From the IMG/VR virus record IMGVR_UViG_3300019758_000024, positions 1-27,171 of that record: a stretch of DNA of 27,171 bases; one strand, 5' to 3'. This document shows, one piece after another, positions 22,084 through 27,171 of the stretch; the stretch's first letter is position 1; every line of letters starts with the position of its first letter. Source of the DNA: a virus. The notes under the pieces were generated by a model. The model did not search any database and had not been told where the DNA came from. It saw nothing but the letters and a program-made list of their open reading frames with translations. The position numbers and the translations under genes were made by a program.

Positions 22084-22540
22084 GCCCGAATATTGAGTTC
22101 GGGAAAAAAATGCTGAAAATTTGCCCGAGTGTAACCAAGTGATTTTAAAAGGTTTTTAAGAATTCGGGAAAACTCGGGATTTTTGTTTCCCGAGCTACAG
22201 CCCAGTAGCCACGCGGGTTTCAGCGATTTTAGATAAAAAAACGGGAAGGTGGCTGTCCTTTTGCGTGTATGCATGCCCAGATAGACATATGGAGTGTTGT
22301 TTTTTACTAGAGTATTGATTGTTGCGAATATTGATAAATAAGAGTTAAAAAACAAGATAGATATAGGGGGGGTATTACATATATATATTATTTATACAAA
22401 AACCCAGCAACCACGCGGCCTACAGCTCGGGCAAGCAATTTGCCCGAATTGCCCGACTTTTCACGAAATCCATACAAATCAACACGTTACAAATGCCCGA
22501 ATCTGGCATTTAAGATGCCCGAGTTAGGAAATTCGGGCAT
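22084..22540. repeat. CCCGA iteron clusters, candidate origin of replication
   Basis: Twelve CCCGA-core repeats in both orientations form two clusters. Left cluster: about 22084, 22098r, 22123, 22163r, 22173r, 22189. Right cluster: 22426r, 22441, 22450, 22494, 22516, 22531r. The best consensus is TGCCCGARTT. Between them lies a 200-base AT-rich stretch with ATATATATTATTTATAC (about 22380-22397). Several pairs can form hairpins (22085-22103, 22173-22194, 22515-22540). Directly downstream of the primase and ATPase genes, this resembles an iteron origin with a melting region. Confidence 0.65.
22189..22431. repeat. Composite repeat with CCCAGYARCCACGCGG units
   Basis: CCCAGTAGCCACGCGG (22201-22216) and CCCAGCAACCACGCGG (22403-22418) are direct copies with two differences. 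The first is preceded by CCCGAG-CTACAG (22189-22200) and the second followed by CTACAG-CTCGGG (22420-22431). Each 16-mer is thus joined to one iteron by the same hexamer, with the iterons inverted. They bracket the AT-rich part. Confidence 0.7.
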
Positions 22541-22566
22541 TGCGCTGTGTTCGGCAAAAATAGCAG

Positions 22567-22594
22567 TTGACTCCGAAAACGAAACGGCTACACT
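22567..22594 (+). promoter_or_regulatory. Rightward promoter of the accessory operon
   Basis: TTGACT (22567-22572), 16 bases, TACACT (22589-22594): each hexamer matches the sigma70 consensus at five of six positions. It lies 33 bases before the first start codon (22627) and serves the long overlapping series of genes up to 26044. Confidence 0.75.
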
Positions 22595-22615
22595 GGTCAT
22601 ACCGAAAACGAAACG
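22573..22615. repeat. Tandem operator-like repeat CCGAAAACGAAACG
   Basis: Exact 14-base copies at 22573-22586 (in the promoter spacer) and 22602-22615 (at the expected start site), 29 bases apart, so almost three helical turns and the same DNA face. A dimeric repressor bound at both would block the promoter. The sequence is unrelated to the TGTTGC operators, so a second regulator is implied. Confidence 0.7.
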
Positions 22616-22626
22616 AGTGTGGAATG

Positions 22627-22779
22627 ATGAGTAAAACAACCGAGCAGTGGGTTAAGGCTGCACGACTGGAAAATGCGGCAGGTATTCGATTCAAGCGCAT
22701 GGGTAATTTTTACTGCGCATCGCTGTGTTTCAGGATGGCTCGAAGCAACATGCTGGCTGCTCGTGAGGTTATGGTATGA
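22627..22779 (+). CDS. Small protein, first gene of the accessory operon
   Basis: 50 residues from ATG 22627 (an ATG one codon earlier is also possible; only a weak GGA precedes them). MSKTTEQWVKAARLENAAGI and FYCASLCFRMARSNMLAARE suggest two amphipathic basic helices. No family was recognised. The stop overlaps the next start (ATGA at 22776-22779), supporting real translation. Confidence 0.6.
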   Translation: MSKTTEQWVKAARLENAAGIRFKRMGNFYCASLCFRMARSNMLAAREVMV

Positions 22780-22979
22780 ACCGCATGCAAAAACTCATCG
22801 CTGCCCTGGAACAGGCTGGATACCCGGTCGTGGCCGTGGCCAAGGACAGCGGTGTCCGCTACGGACGCCTGCACCGCTGCAAGACGACTGGGCAAGACCT
22901 GAAGCACGAAGATGCGCGCAAGCTCATCGCATACGCTGAGAGCGTCAAAATTCGCGTCAGTGACGAGGTGGAGTCATGA
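22776..22979 (+). CDS. Small putative DNA-binding protein, 67 aa
   Basis: MNRMQKLIAALEQAGYPVVA followed by VAKDSGVRYGRLHRC reads like a short helix-turn-helix: 'V-A-K-D-S-G-V-R-Y-G-R-L' fits the turn and recognition helix. A second helical half follows (EDARKLIAYAESVKI). It may regulate the tandem operator upstream, but that is only a positional guess. It overlaps both neighbours by ATGA. Confidence 0.6.
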   Translation: MNRMQKLIAALEQAGYPVVAVAKDSGVRYGRLHRCKTTGQDLKHEDARKLIAYAESVKIRVSDEVES

Positions 22980-23188
22980 AAGCGAAATTGACAGGCAAGC
23001 GTTGCGGCTGCCCTACGTGCGGCGAAGTGTTTAGCACTGAGTCGAATTTCGAGCGGCATCGTGTTGGGGATTACCGGTCTGGTCGTGTGTGCGTGGCGCC
23101 TGAAACCGTAGGCCTTAATCTTGTTGAAACTGCGACTGGATCAGTTTGGAAGATGCCGCCTCGCGAAATATACGCTGAGAATGTTTGA
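22976..23188 (+). CDS. Small zinc-finger-like phage protein, 70 aa
   Basis: CGCPTCGEVFSTESNFERHR followed by VGDYRSGRVC gives CxxC, a conserved F, then H and C in a zinc-finger-like arrangement that recurs in small phage proteins ('F-x-R-H-R-x-G'). The C-terminal part (TATGSVWKMPPREIYAE) is without a recognised motif. ATG 22976 overlaps the previous stop. It may bind nucleic acid. Confidence 0.65.
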   Translation: MKAKLTGKRCGCPTCGEVFSTESNFERHRVGDYRSGRVCVAPETVGLNLVETATGSVWKMPPREIYAENV

Positions 23189-23286
23189 CAAGCTGGTTAA
23201 TTAGAGCGATTCGCTGTTAATTGGCATGAGAGCGGCTAGGCAAATACTGAAACCGCCCAGAACGCAAAATAGAGAGGATTAGGGCA

Positions 23287-23583
23287 ATGGATACAATCGA
23301 CAATTTTTACGCAGACGGGTGGCGCGAGGTGAGCGGCCTGGCACTGGTTGTGTGCGGCATCGAATCCGACATTGTCACAGACTGCCTGACCGATGAGATG
23401 CTGGAGCGGATCGCGGCGGATAATGAAGGTCTGGTGAAGGCGAAACCGCTGTACCGCAAGAAAAACTGTTTTGTCACGTGCCAGCTGGTCGGCGATGAGA
23501 TGGTGCCGGTCGCATTTGCGCGCAGCATCGTTGACGGCCTGGTTGATGAGTCGTGCCGGAAGTATTTGGAGGTTGAAGCATGA
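23287..23583 (+). CDS. Hypothetical phage protein, 98 aa
   Basis: It follows a 98-base gap that holds a TTGACA (with no clear -10) and a good AGAGGA ribosome site before ATG 23287. The sequence (DGWREVSGLALVVCGIESDI, then CFVTCQLVGDEMVPVAFARS) looks like a small alpha/beta protein with five cysteines. No family was recognised. The stop overlaps the next gene by ATGA. Confidence 0.6.
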   Translation: MDTIDNFYADGWREVSGLALVVCGIESDIVTDCLTDEMLERIAADNEGLVKAKPLYRKKNCFVTCQLVGDEMVPVAFARSIVDGLVDESCRKYLEVEA

Positions 23584-23723
23584 GCGAAAAGACAATCAAC
23601 CGCTTGGCTCTGGCGGGACTGGTGCTGATGGCCGCGACACTGTACGGCCTGTCGCTGCACATCGAGTACGTCGAGGCGCGTACAGGCAAAAACTGTGAGA
23701 CTGATGTGAGGATGTGTGAATGA
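23580..23723 (+). CDS. Single-span membrane protein, 47 aa
   Basis: ATG 23580 overlaps the stop before it and TGA 23721-23723 overlaps the start after it, so a coupled small gene is likely. Residues 8-26 (RLALAGLVLMAATLYGLSL) form one membrane helix. The outside part contains two cysteines (KNCETDVRMCE) that could make a disulphide. The function is unknown; short membrane proteins in phage early operons sometimes affect superinfection or host lysis. Confidence 0.6.
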   Translation: MSEKTINRLALAGLVLMAATLYGLSLHIEYVEARTGKNCETDVRMCE

Positions 23724-23923
23724 AAATAGCAGAATTCATGCGGTTGGCAGAGACCGCAAACCGATGTGACGCGGTGGTCGGAGCCGAACGCCCTGAGACG
23801 CTGATTGGTGGGCTGAACAACGACGAGCTGGAGCTAGTCCGCGCTGCCATCCGCCTGGTCATGGCCGAGCGCCGGGACAACATTATTGAGCGGCTTGGCG
23901 TGCAGATTGATGAGGAGGTATAA
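23720..23923 (+). CDS. Hypothetical protein, 67 aa
   Basis: MKIAEFMRLAETANRCDAVV, then LNNDELELVRAAIRLVMAER and ERLGVQIDEEV: nearly all helical and acidic at the end. No family was recognised. It overlaps the membrane protein gene by ATGA. The GAGGAGG inside its last codons is the ribosome site for the next gene. Confidence 0.55.
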   Translation: MKIAEFMRLAETANRCDAVVGAERPETLIGGLNNDELELVRAAIRLVMAERRDNIIERLGVQIDEEV

Positions 23924-23926
23924 GCG

Positions 23927-24517
23927 GTGAAAGTTTTGATTGCATGTGAGTGCAGCGGCCGCGTCCGTGACGCGTTCATCGCGCGAGGCCATGAGGCGAT
24001 CAGTTGCGACATAAAGCCTACCGAAACACCAGGTCCTCATTATGAGTGTGATGTCCGTGATGTGATCAGTATGGACTGGGATATGATGATCGCACACCCG
24101 GTATGCACGCGACTGGCTAATAGCGGCGTCCGCTGGCTGCATGAGCGCAATCTATGGGATGAGCTGGATGAGGCTGTTGAGTTTTACAACCTATTTCGCA
24201 ATGCTGATCATATCCCGATGCGGGCTATCGAAAACCCGGTAATGCACAGATATGCGCGTGAGCGTATTGGGGAGATGCGAAGGCAGGTTGTGCAGCCATG
24301 GTGGTTTGGTGAAAAAGCGTTCAAGGCCACGGGGTTCGAGTTGTTTGGCCTCCCCGATCTATTACCGACGAACAAACTCAATCCGCCTACGCGCGGAACG
24401 GACGAGCATAAATCGTGGTCATGGGTTCATCGTGAGCCACCAGGGCCGAACCGAGCTGCTAATCGTTCGCGCACTTTTCTAGGTATTGCGGACGCGATGG
24501 CGGAGCAGTGGGGGTGA
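23927..24517 (+). CDS. Cytosine DNA methyltransferase-like phage protein
   Basis: 196 residues from GTG 23927 (GAGGAGG eight bases upstream). KVLIACECSGRVRDAFIARG is a motif-I-like SAM site. DMMIAHPVCTRLANSGVRWL stands where C5-methyltransferases carry PPC; the first Cys-containing triplet is here P-V-C. IENPVMHRYA, GLPDLLPTN and RSRTFLGIADAMAEQWG are typical of this phage family. It is about 100 residues shorter than ordinary C5-methyltransferases and lacks an obvious target-recognition domain, so activity is uncertain. It might protect phage DNA. Confidence 0.75.
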   Translation: MKVLIACECSGRVRDAFIARGHEAISCDIKPTETPGPHYECDVRDVISMDWDMMIAHPVCTRLANSGVRWLHERNLWDELDEAVEFYNLFRNADHIPMRAIENPVMHRYARERIGEMRRQVVQPWWFGEKAFKATGFELFGLPDLLPTNKLNPPTRGTDEHKSWSWVHREPPGPNRAANRSRTFLGIADAMAEQWG

Positions 24518-24520
24518 AGC

Positions 24521-24703
24521 ATGTGCAGCAAAGTCCCGTATCCGTCTCGGCAGGATGCTGCCGCCGACGCCCTGCTGATCTACCGAGCCCAGCGGCGGTT
24601 TAGCCGTAACTGCAAAGGTGGCCGTGGGCGAAAGCTGCGGCCATACCTGTTTCCTGTCTGCGGCCAGTGGCACCTAACATCAAAAAAACCGAGGAAATAT
24701 TGA
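24521..24703 (+). CDS. Small zinc-ribbon-like protein, 60 aa
   Basis: Starts at ATG 24521 after a GGGGGTG ribosome site, three bases past the methyltransferase stop. The N-terminus MCSKVPYPSRQDAAADALLI and the end LRPYLFPVCGQWHLTSK match a common phage and bacterial small-protein pattern ('CxK..Y.S..DA' and 'RPY.CP.CG.WHLT'). One cysteine of the C-terminal CxxC is replaced (F-P-V-C), so the metal site may be incomplete. The function is unknown. Confidence 0.65.
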   Translation: MCSKVPYPSRQDAAADALLIYRAQRRFSRNCKGGRGRKLRPYLFPVCGQWHLTSKKPRKY

Positions 24704-24704
24704 C

Positions 24705-25214
24705 ATGAAACACATGAAGGCCATAAACGACCGCCGGGCGCGGGAGTTGCAAGACAAAATCGTGGCGGATTTCAACGAAACTGATCTGAAAAAGATCGAG
24801 ATTGCACGCAAGTGGGGTCTGCCGGAGCGAGCATTGGATGACGTGGCCAAGCGTGCCGACATTGATCTGAAGGCGCGTGGTGTTCGTTTGCGCAAGGCTC
24901 AGCAGAATCAGGAAACGGCCGCCAGAGTTGAGCGTATCGCTGAAATCATGCAGCTCGACCCATATCGGATTGCCCGCTCGTCACTGCGCGACCTGGAAGC
25001 AGAGTTCGGTGTGCAGTTTCACATGATCGAGGCAGCGTTGAACCTGGCAGGTATTGAGCGCATAAAGGGCTCGAAAAGCCGTATCAATCACACAAGCAAC
25101 TACCTCGACAAGGGCATGGCCGGGGCATTGTCACGCGAATGGCTGACGTACAACTGGGGCTGCCGCCCGGGTCCGAGGGCATGTAGTTACTATCATGGGA
25201 GGGCTTGGGGATGA
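24705..25214 (+). CDS. Hypothetical protein with helical N-terminus, 169 aa
   Basis: Starts at ATG 24705 with GAGGA about 11 bases upstream. KHMKAINDRRARELQDKIVA and KKIEIARKWGLPERALDDVA suggest a helix-turn-helix-like arrangement; later segments (RIAEIMQLDPYRIARSSLRD, EFGVQFHMIEAALNLAG) repeat that style. A DNA-binding role is possible but unproven. The C-terminus has basic, aromatic SREWLTYNWGCRPGPRACSY. It overlaps the next gene by ATGA. Confidence 0.6.
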   Translation: MKHMKAINDRRARELQDKIVADFNETDLKKIEIARKWGLPERALDDVAKRADIDLKARGVRLRKAQQNQETAARVERIAEIMQLDPYRIARSSLRDLEAEFGVQFHMIEAALNLAGIERIKGSKSRINHTSNYLDKGMAGALSREWLTYNWGCRPGPRACSYYHGRAWG

Positions 25215-25423
25215 CTAACACAATGATCGAGCGCCAAATACGGCACTGGGAGCGGTACCAGGACAAACACCGCACGAGTCACGTCCTGCATCTGCTGCTG
25301 ACGCTGCTGACGGCAGGTTTTTGGATTGTTATCTGGTTGCTGGTAACGCTGAGCAACGCAAACGAGCGCATCAAGGCGCAGCATCGAATCAATAAGCTGG
25401 AGAGGGAGTTGAGTGATGAGTAA
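25211..25423 (+). CDS. Membrane protein with one or two transmembrane segments, 70 aa
   Basis: ATG 25211 overlaps the previous stop; TTG 25205 is possible but less likely. The N-terminal 22 residues are polar and His/Arg-rich. Residues 22-47 (HVLHLLLTLLTAGFWIVIWL plus LVTL) are strongly hydrophobic. The end is a charged helix (ANERIKAQHRINKLERELSD). Such small inner-membrane proteins are common in phage early regions; the function is not known. Confidence 0.65.
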   Translation: MTNTMIERQIRHWERYQDKHRTSHVLHLLLTLLTAGFWIVIWLLVTLSNANERIKAQHRINKLERELSDE

Positions 25424-25709
25424 GGACCTACTGATAGTAAAGTGCGATACGGTGCCGAGCCCGAAGCACCACGCCGAATTGAGTGACACCATCAAGGCCG
25501 CAGTACGACCGATGGGGTTTGATGCGATCCTGCTGAAGCCTGGTACGGATGCCGAGGTTGACCGCAACTACGGGCCCCGCATGGACGCCATCCTGGAGGA
25601 GCAGCGCCGCACCAACGCCCTGTTGTCGATGCTGATCGAGGCGCTGGCTGAGGATCAGGGTGTTGAAGACATGGAGCCGGCAACCTATATGGACGGGACG
25701 CCGAGATGA
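25416..25709 (+). CDS. Hypothetical protein, 97 aa
   Basis: ATG 25416 lies inside the end of the membrane protein gene (8-base overlap), with GGGAG upstream; GTG 25413 is an alternative. LLIVKCDTVPSPKHHAELSD, then AVRPMGFDAILLKPGTDAEV give an alpha/beta start. ILEEQRRTNALLSMLIEALA is a helix, and the end is acidic. No family was recognised. It overlaps the HNH gene by ATGA. Confidence 0.6.
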   Translation: MSKDLLIVKCDTVPSPKHHAELSDTIKAAVRPMGFDAILLKPGTDAEVDRNYGPRMDAILEEQRRTNALLSMLIEALAEDQGVEDMEPATYMDGTPR

Positions 25710-26044
25710 GTAAGCGCAGGCTAAAAACTCTTGGCAGTCGTGTGCAGACGGGCCGAGCTAACCGCGTGCGCCCGATATGCACGGCAGACCGACGTATGAC
25801 AGGCCGGCCATTACAGCGCAGAAGGGAGCGCCTCTGGCTGTCTCGGCCCACTTGCGTCGTCTGCGGGCGGCTGACCGAGTTCCCGCACGGGTTCGAGCTG
25901 GACCACCGGGTGCCGCTCTGGCAAGGCGGGGCCGACACGGATGCCAACTGCCAGATCCTGTGCGTGTGGTACGACGAGCAGGGCAACAAGCGTGGGTGCC
26001 ACGCGGACAAGACGGCTGAGGAGGCTGGAGTTCGGGGATGTTGA
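25706..26044 (+). CDS. HNH endonuclease, 112 aa
   Basis: The C-terminal half is a clear HNH (McrA-like) nuclease: CVVCGR, then FELDHRVPLWQGGADTDANC (the H of the HN pair in ELDHRVPL), then a GCHADKTAEE tail with the final H. The N-terminal 45 residues are very basic (RRLKTLGSRVQTGRANRVRP), suiting DNA binding. Small HNH proteins near terminase genes take part in DNA packaging in many phages. The terminase would lie beyond the right edge. Confidence 0.88.
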   Translation: MSKRRLKTLGSRVQTGRANRVRPICTADRRMTGRPLQRRRERLWLSRPTCVVCGRLTEFPHGFELDHRVPLWQGGADTDANCQILCVWYDEQGNKRGCHADKTAEEAGVRGC

Positions 26045-26060
26045 TAGTTATAATGGACGA

Positions 26061-26090
26061 AGCCCGGAGAGTTGCAGCTCTACCGGGCTT
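26061..26090 (+). terminator. Hairpin between the two HNH genes
   Basis: AGCCCGG (26061-26067) and CCGGGCT (26083-26089) pair over 7 bp, and an inner AGAG/CTCT stem extends the hairpin. No good T-run follows (TTCTGAC), so it may be an mRNA end protector or a weak terminator. It separates the operon from the second HNH gene. Confidence 0.5.
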
Positions 26091-26124
26091 CTGACATCAA
26101 CCTGATTGGAAGGAATCACGGCCA

Positions 26125-27126
26125 ATGTGTAAAACGAAGTATACCCGCGTCTGCCAAGTCTGCAATACCGAATACCCAGCCACGCTAAAGAAAGATGGCA
26201 CGCCCAGGAAAACAAAATACAAGGTTTGTTCTGATTTCTGCCGCAGCATAGCCGCAGGTAATCGCCGGCCAGATACGCCAAGGTGCACGACTCCGCAACG
26301 TGGCGTCAAGGTTATGGTTACCTGTAAGTTTTGCGGCGTCGAATTTGGCCCATTCAAGGCTGGGGAAGCAAGACGGCGAAGTTACTGCTCCCGAGAGTGC
26401 TCAGCTAAATCAAAGACTCATACCCTCCATCCTGACGGCACTTGGGCAAGGCCTACAACCGAGTGCAAGTTTTGCGGCAAAACATATGAGTTTGATAGGA
26501 ACAACCGCCATTTTTGTAGCCTCAGATGCGCTAGCACTTACAATCATACAGGGATGAATTTTCGCGAATACGAGGCTTATCGCTTAAGCATTGAGGATCA
26601 TAAAAAGATCGAGCTCGACCGCCGATTGCGCGTAGCACCCGAAACATCTGCGCTGGGAAGAATCAAACGCAATATACATGGGCGCACAAGGGCCTGCTCT
26701 GCATGCGGTATCAGCCACGTAAGACGACGATCTTTTGTTAGAACGTGCAGCAAACAGTGTGAGCAAGCATACATAGAAACCGCTATAGATAGGCGCAAGG
26801 AGTGGCGACTATCTGAAGAAGGGAGGGCGGTTTTACGTGCAGCGAAATCCAGACGAAAAGCGCTGGAGCGAGGCGCGCGCAAAGCGGGTGAGCTTGTCGA
26901 CCCTTACGAAGTATTCGACGATGCGGGTTGGAAGTGTTACATCTGTGGCGTTGACACACCTGAGAGCAAGCGCGGAACCTACGATGATGATGCCCCAGAG
27001 CTGGAGCACATTGTTCCGGTTTCCAAAGGTGGCAACCACTTCAGATCGAATCTCGCGTGTGCATGCCGCAAGTGTAACCAAGCTAAGGGCGATCAGCTCC
27101 TTGAAGAATTCCTTGAAAATCAATAG
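26125..27126 (+). CDS. HNH endonuclease with four N-terminal zinc fingers
   Basis: 333 residues. Four Cys pairs of CxxC...CxxxC style occur at about residues 10-39 (CQVC, CSDFC), 67-92 (CKFC, CSREC), 112-134 (CKFC, CSLRC) and 193-217 (CSAC, CSKQC). A basic linker and a C-terminal HNH domain follow: CYICGVDTP, ELEHIVPVSKGGNHFRSNLA, CRKCNQAKGD. The fingers probably direct DNA recognition. The layout, an independent leader and the next-door HNH gene suggest a free-standing homing-type endonuclease. AAGGA lies about 12 bases before ATG 26125. Confidence 0.85.
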   Translation: MCKTKYTRVCQVCNTEYPATLKKDGTPRKTKYKVCSDFCRSIAAGNRRPDTPRCTTPQRGVKVMVTCKFCGVEFGPFKAGEARRRSYCSRECSAKSKTHTLHPDGTWARPTTECKFCGKTYEFDRNNRHFCSLRCASTYNHTGMNFREYEAYRLSIEDHKKIELDRRLRVAPETSALGRIKRNIHGRTRACSACGISHVRRRSFVRTCSKQCEQAYIETAIDRRKEWRLSEEGRAVLRAAKSRRKALERGARKAGELVDPYEVFDDAGWKCYICGVDTPESKRGTYDDDAPELEHIVPVSKGGNHFRSNLACACRKCNQAKGDQLLEEFLENQ

Positions 27127-27171
27127 GTTGGAGGGCGGGGGTTATTCTCTGGAGCAAAAAACACCGGCAAC
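27127..27171. other. Start of an intergenic stretch at the right edge
   Basis: 45 bases after the HNH stop, with a G-rich run (GGAGGGCGGGGG). No feature can be supported; the next gene lies outside. Confidence 0.4.

Larger units (their letters stand above)
21926..22566. other. Non-coding AT-rich region (about 640 bases)
   Basis: No supported protein gene. The only longer frame (22077-22355, minus) is built from the repeats and has no ribosome site. The region holds the weak terminator, both iteron clusters, the composite repeat and the AT-rich core described separately. Confidence 0.75.

Noticed and set aside
22077-22355. 92-residue minus-strand frame in the AT-rich region
   Set aside because: Built largely from the CCCGA repeats and AT-rich sequence, with no ribosome site or family pattern.
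22084-22540. Repeat clusters considered as a CRISPR array
   Set aside because: Repeats are only 8-10 bases, in both orientations and unevenly spaced, with no spacer-sized regularity.
23185-23286. Promoter before the 98-aa gene
   Set aside because: A perfect TTGACA is present but no acceptable -10 lies 16-18 bases downstream.
26049-26054. TATAAT before the second HNH gene as a promoter
   Set aside because: A perfect -10 but no -35 at the right distance and no extended -10; too weak to list.
1-27171. Integrase or phage attachment site
   Set aside because: No tyrosine or serine recombinase gene is visible; the tRNA genes are complete but have no att-like repeat with the rest of the window. 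An integron integrase is also absent.

Overview
The window looks like about 27 kb of a tailed, siphovirus-type phage genome, or a closely related prophage, infecting a Gram-negative host, probably a gammaproteobacterium. The evidence is a lambda/HK97-style tail module with a gpG/gpGT-type frameshift, a three-helix holin with a GH108 endolysin, a NinX homologue, and sigma70-like promoters. Terminase, portal and capsid genes are absent and presumably lie just outside both ends: the left edge starts inside a head-tail connector gene, and the right edge carries HNH nucleases of the kind often found before terminase. No integrase is visible, so lifestyle is undecided.

Layout. (1) 1-9364, rightward: neck and tail completion, two tRNA genes (Arg-UCU, Thr-UGU) with a terminator, tail tube, tail chaperone with a -1 slippery site, tape measure, tail-tip proteins, a 20-cysteine protein, a PKD/DUF285 surface-type protein and a DUF4376 protein. 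Most genes overlap by ATGA or TAATG. (2) 9382-10945, rightward: lysis cassette of holin, small membrane protein (DUF3761), GH108 endolysin, lipoprotein and a phospholipase A2-like protein, closed by a terminator. (3) 11013-14067, leftward: small accessory genes (NinX, coiled coil, DUF3310, zinc ribbon, MazG-like). (4) 14145-14806, rightward island: HigA-like regulator, Zn protein, and a DUF551 gene broken by a frameshift. (5) 14803-19111, leftward: VRR-NUC nuclease, SSB, an unknown protein in the place where a RecT-type annealase often sits, RecE-like exonuclease and DEAD-type helicase. (6) 19199-21925, rightward: Cro/YdaS-like regulator, zinc-ribbon primase, DUF3987-type ATPase. (7) 21926-22626: AT-rich non-coding region with twelve CCCGA-core repeats, the best origin candidate. 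(8) 22627-27126, rightward: accessory genes, a cytosine-methyltransferase-like protein and two HNH endonucleases.

The most unusual observation is in region 3. Two 58-60 bp imperfect hairpins at 11328-11385 and 11608-11667 have the architecture of integron attC sites. They have terminal GTTRRRY/RYYYAAC-like boxes, three unpaired bases all on one arm, and overlap with the stop codon of the preceding gene. The box at the start of each of two 'cassettes' is the exact complement of the box at its end. This suggests that small phage genes here are, or once were, organised as mobile cassettes.

A second system is a shared operator motif, TGTTGC(G/A)T. It occurs in pairs at three early promoter regions (14086-14127, 17241-17258, 19162-19180) and could coordinate the recombination, replication and accessory operons. 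A different tandem repeat (CCGAAAACGAAACG) marks the promoter of region 8.
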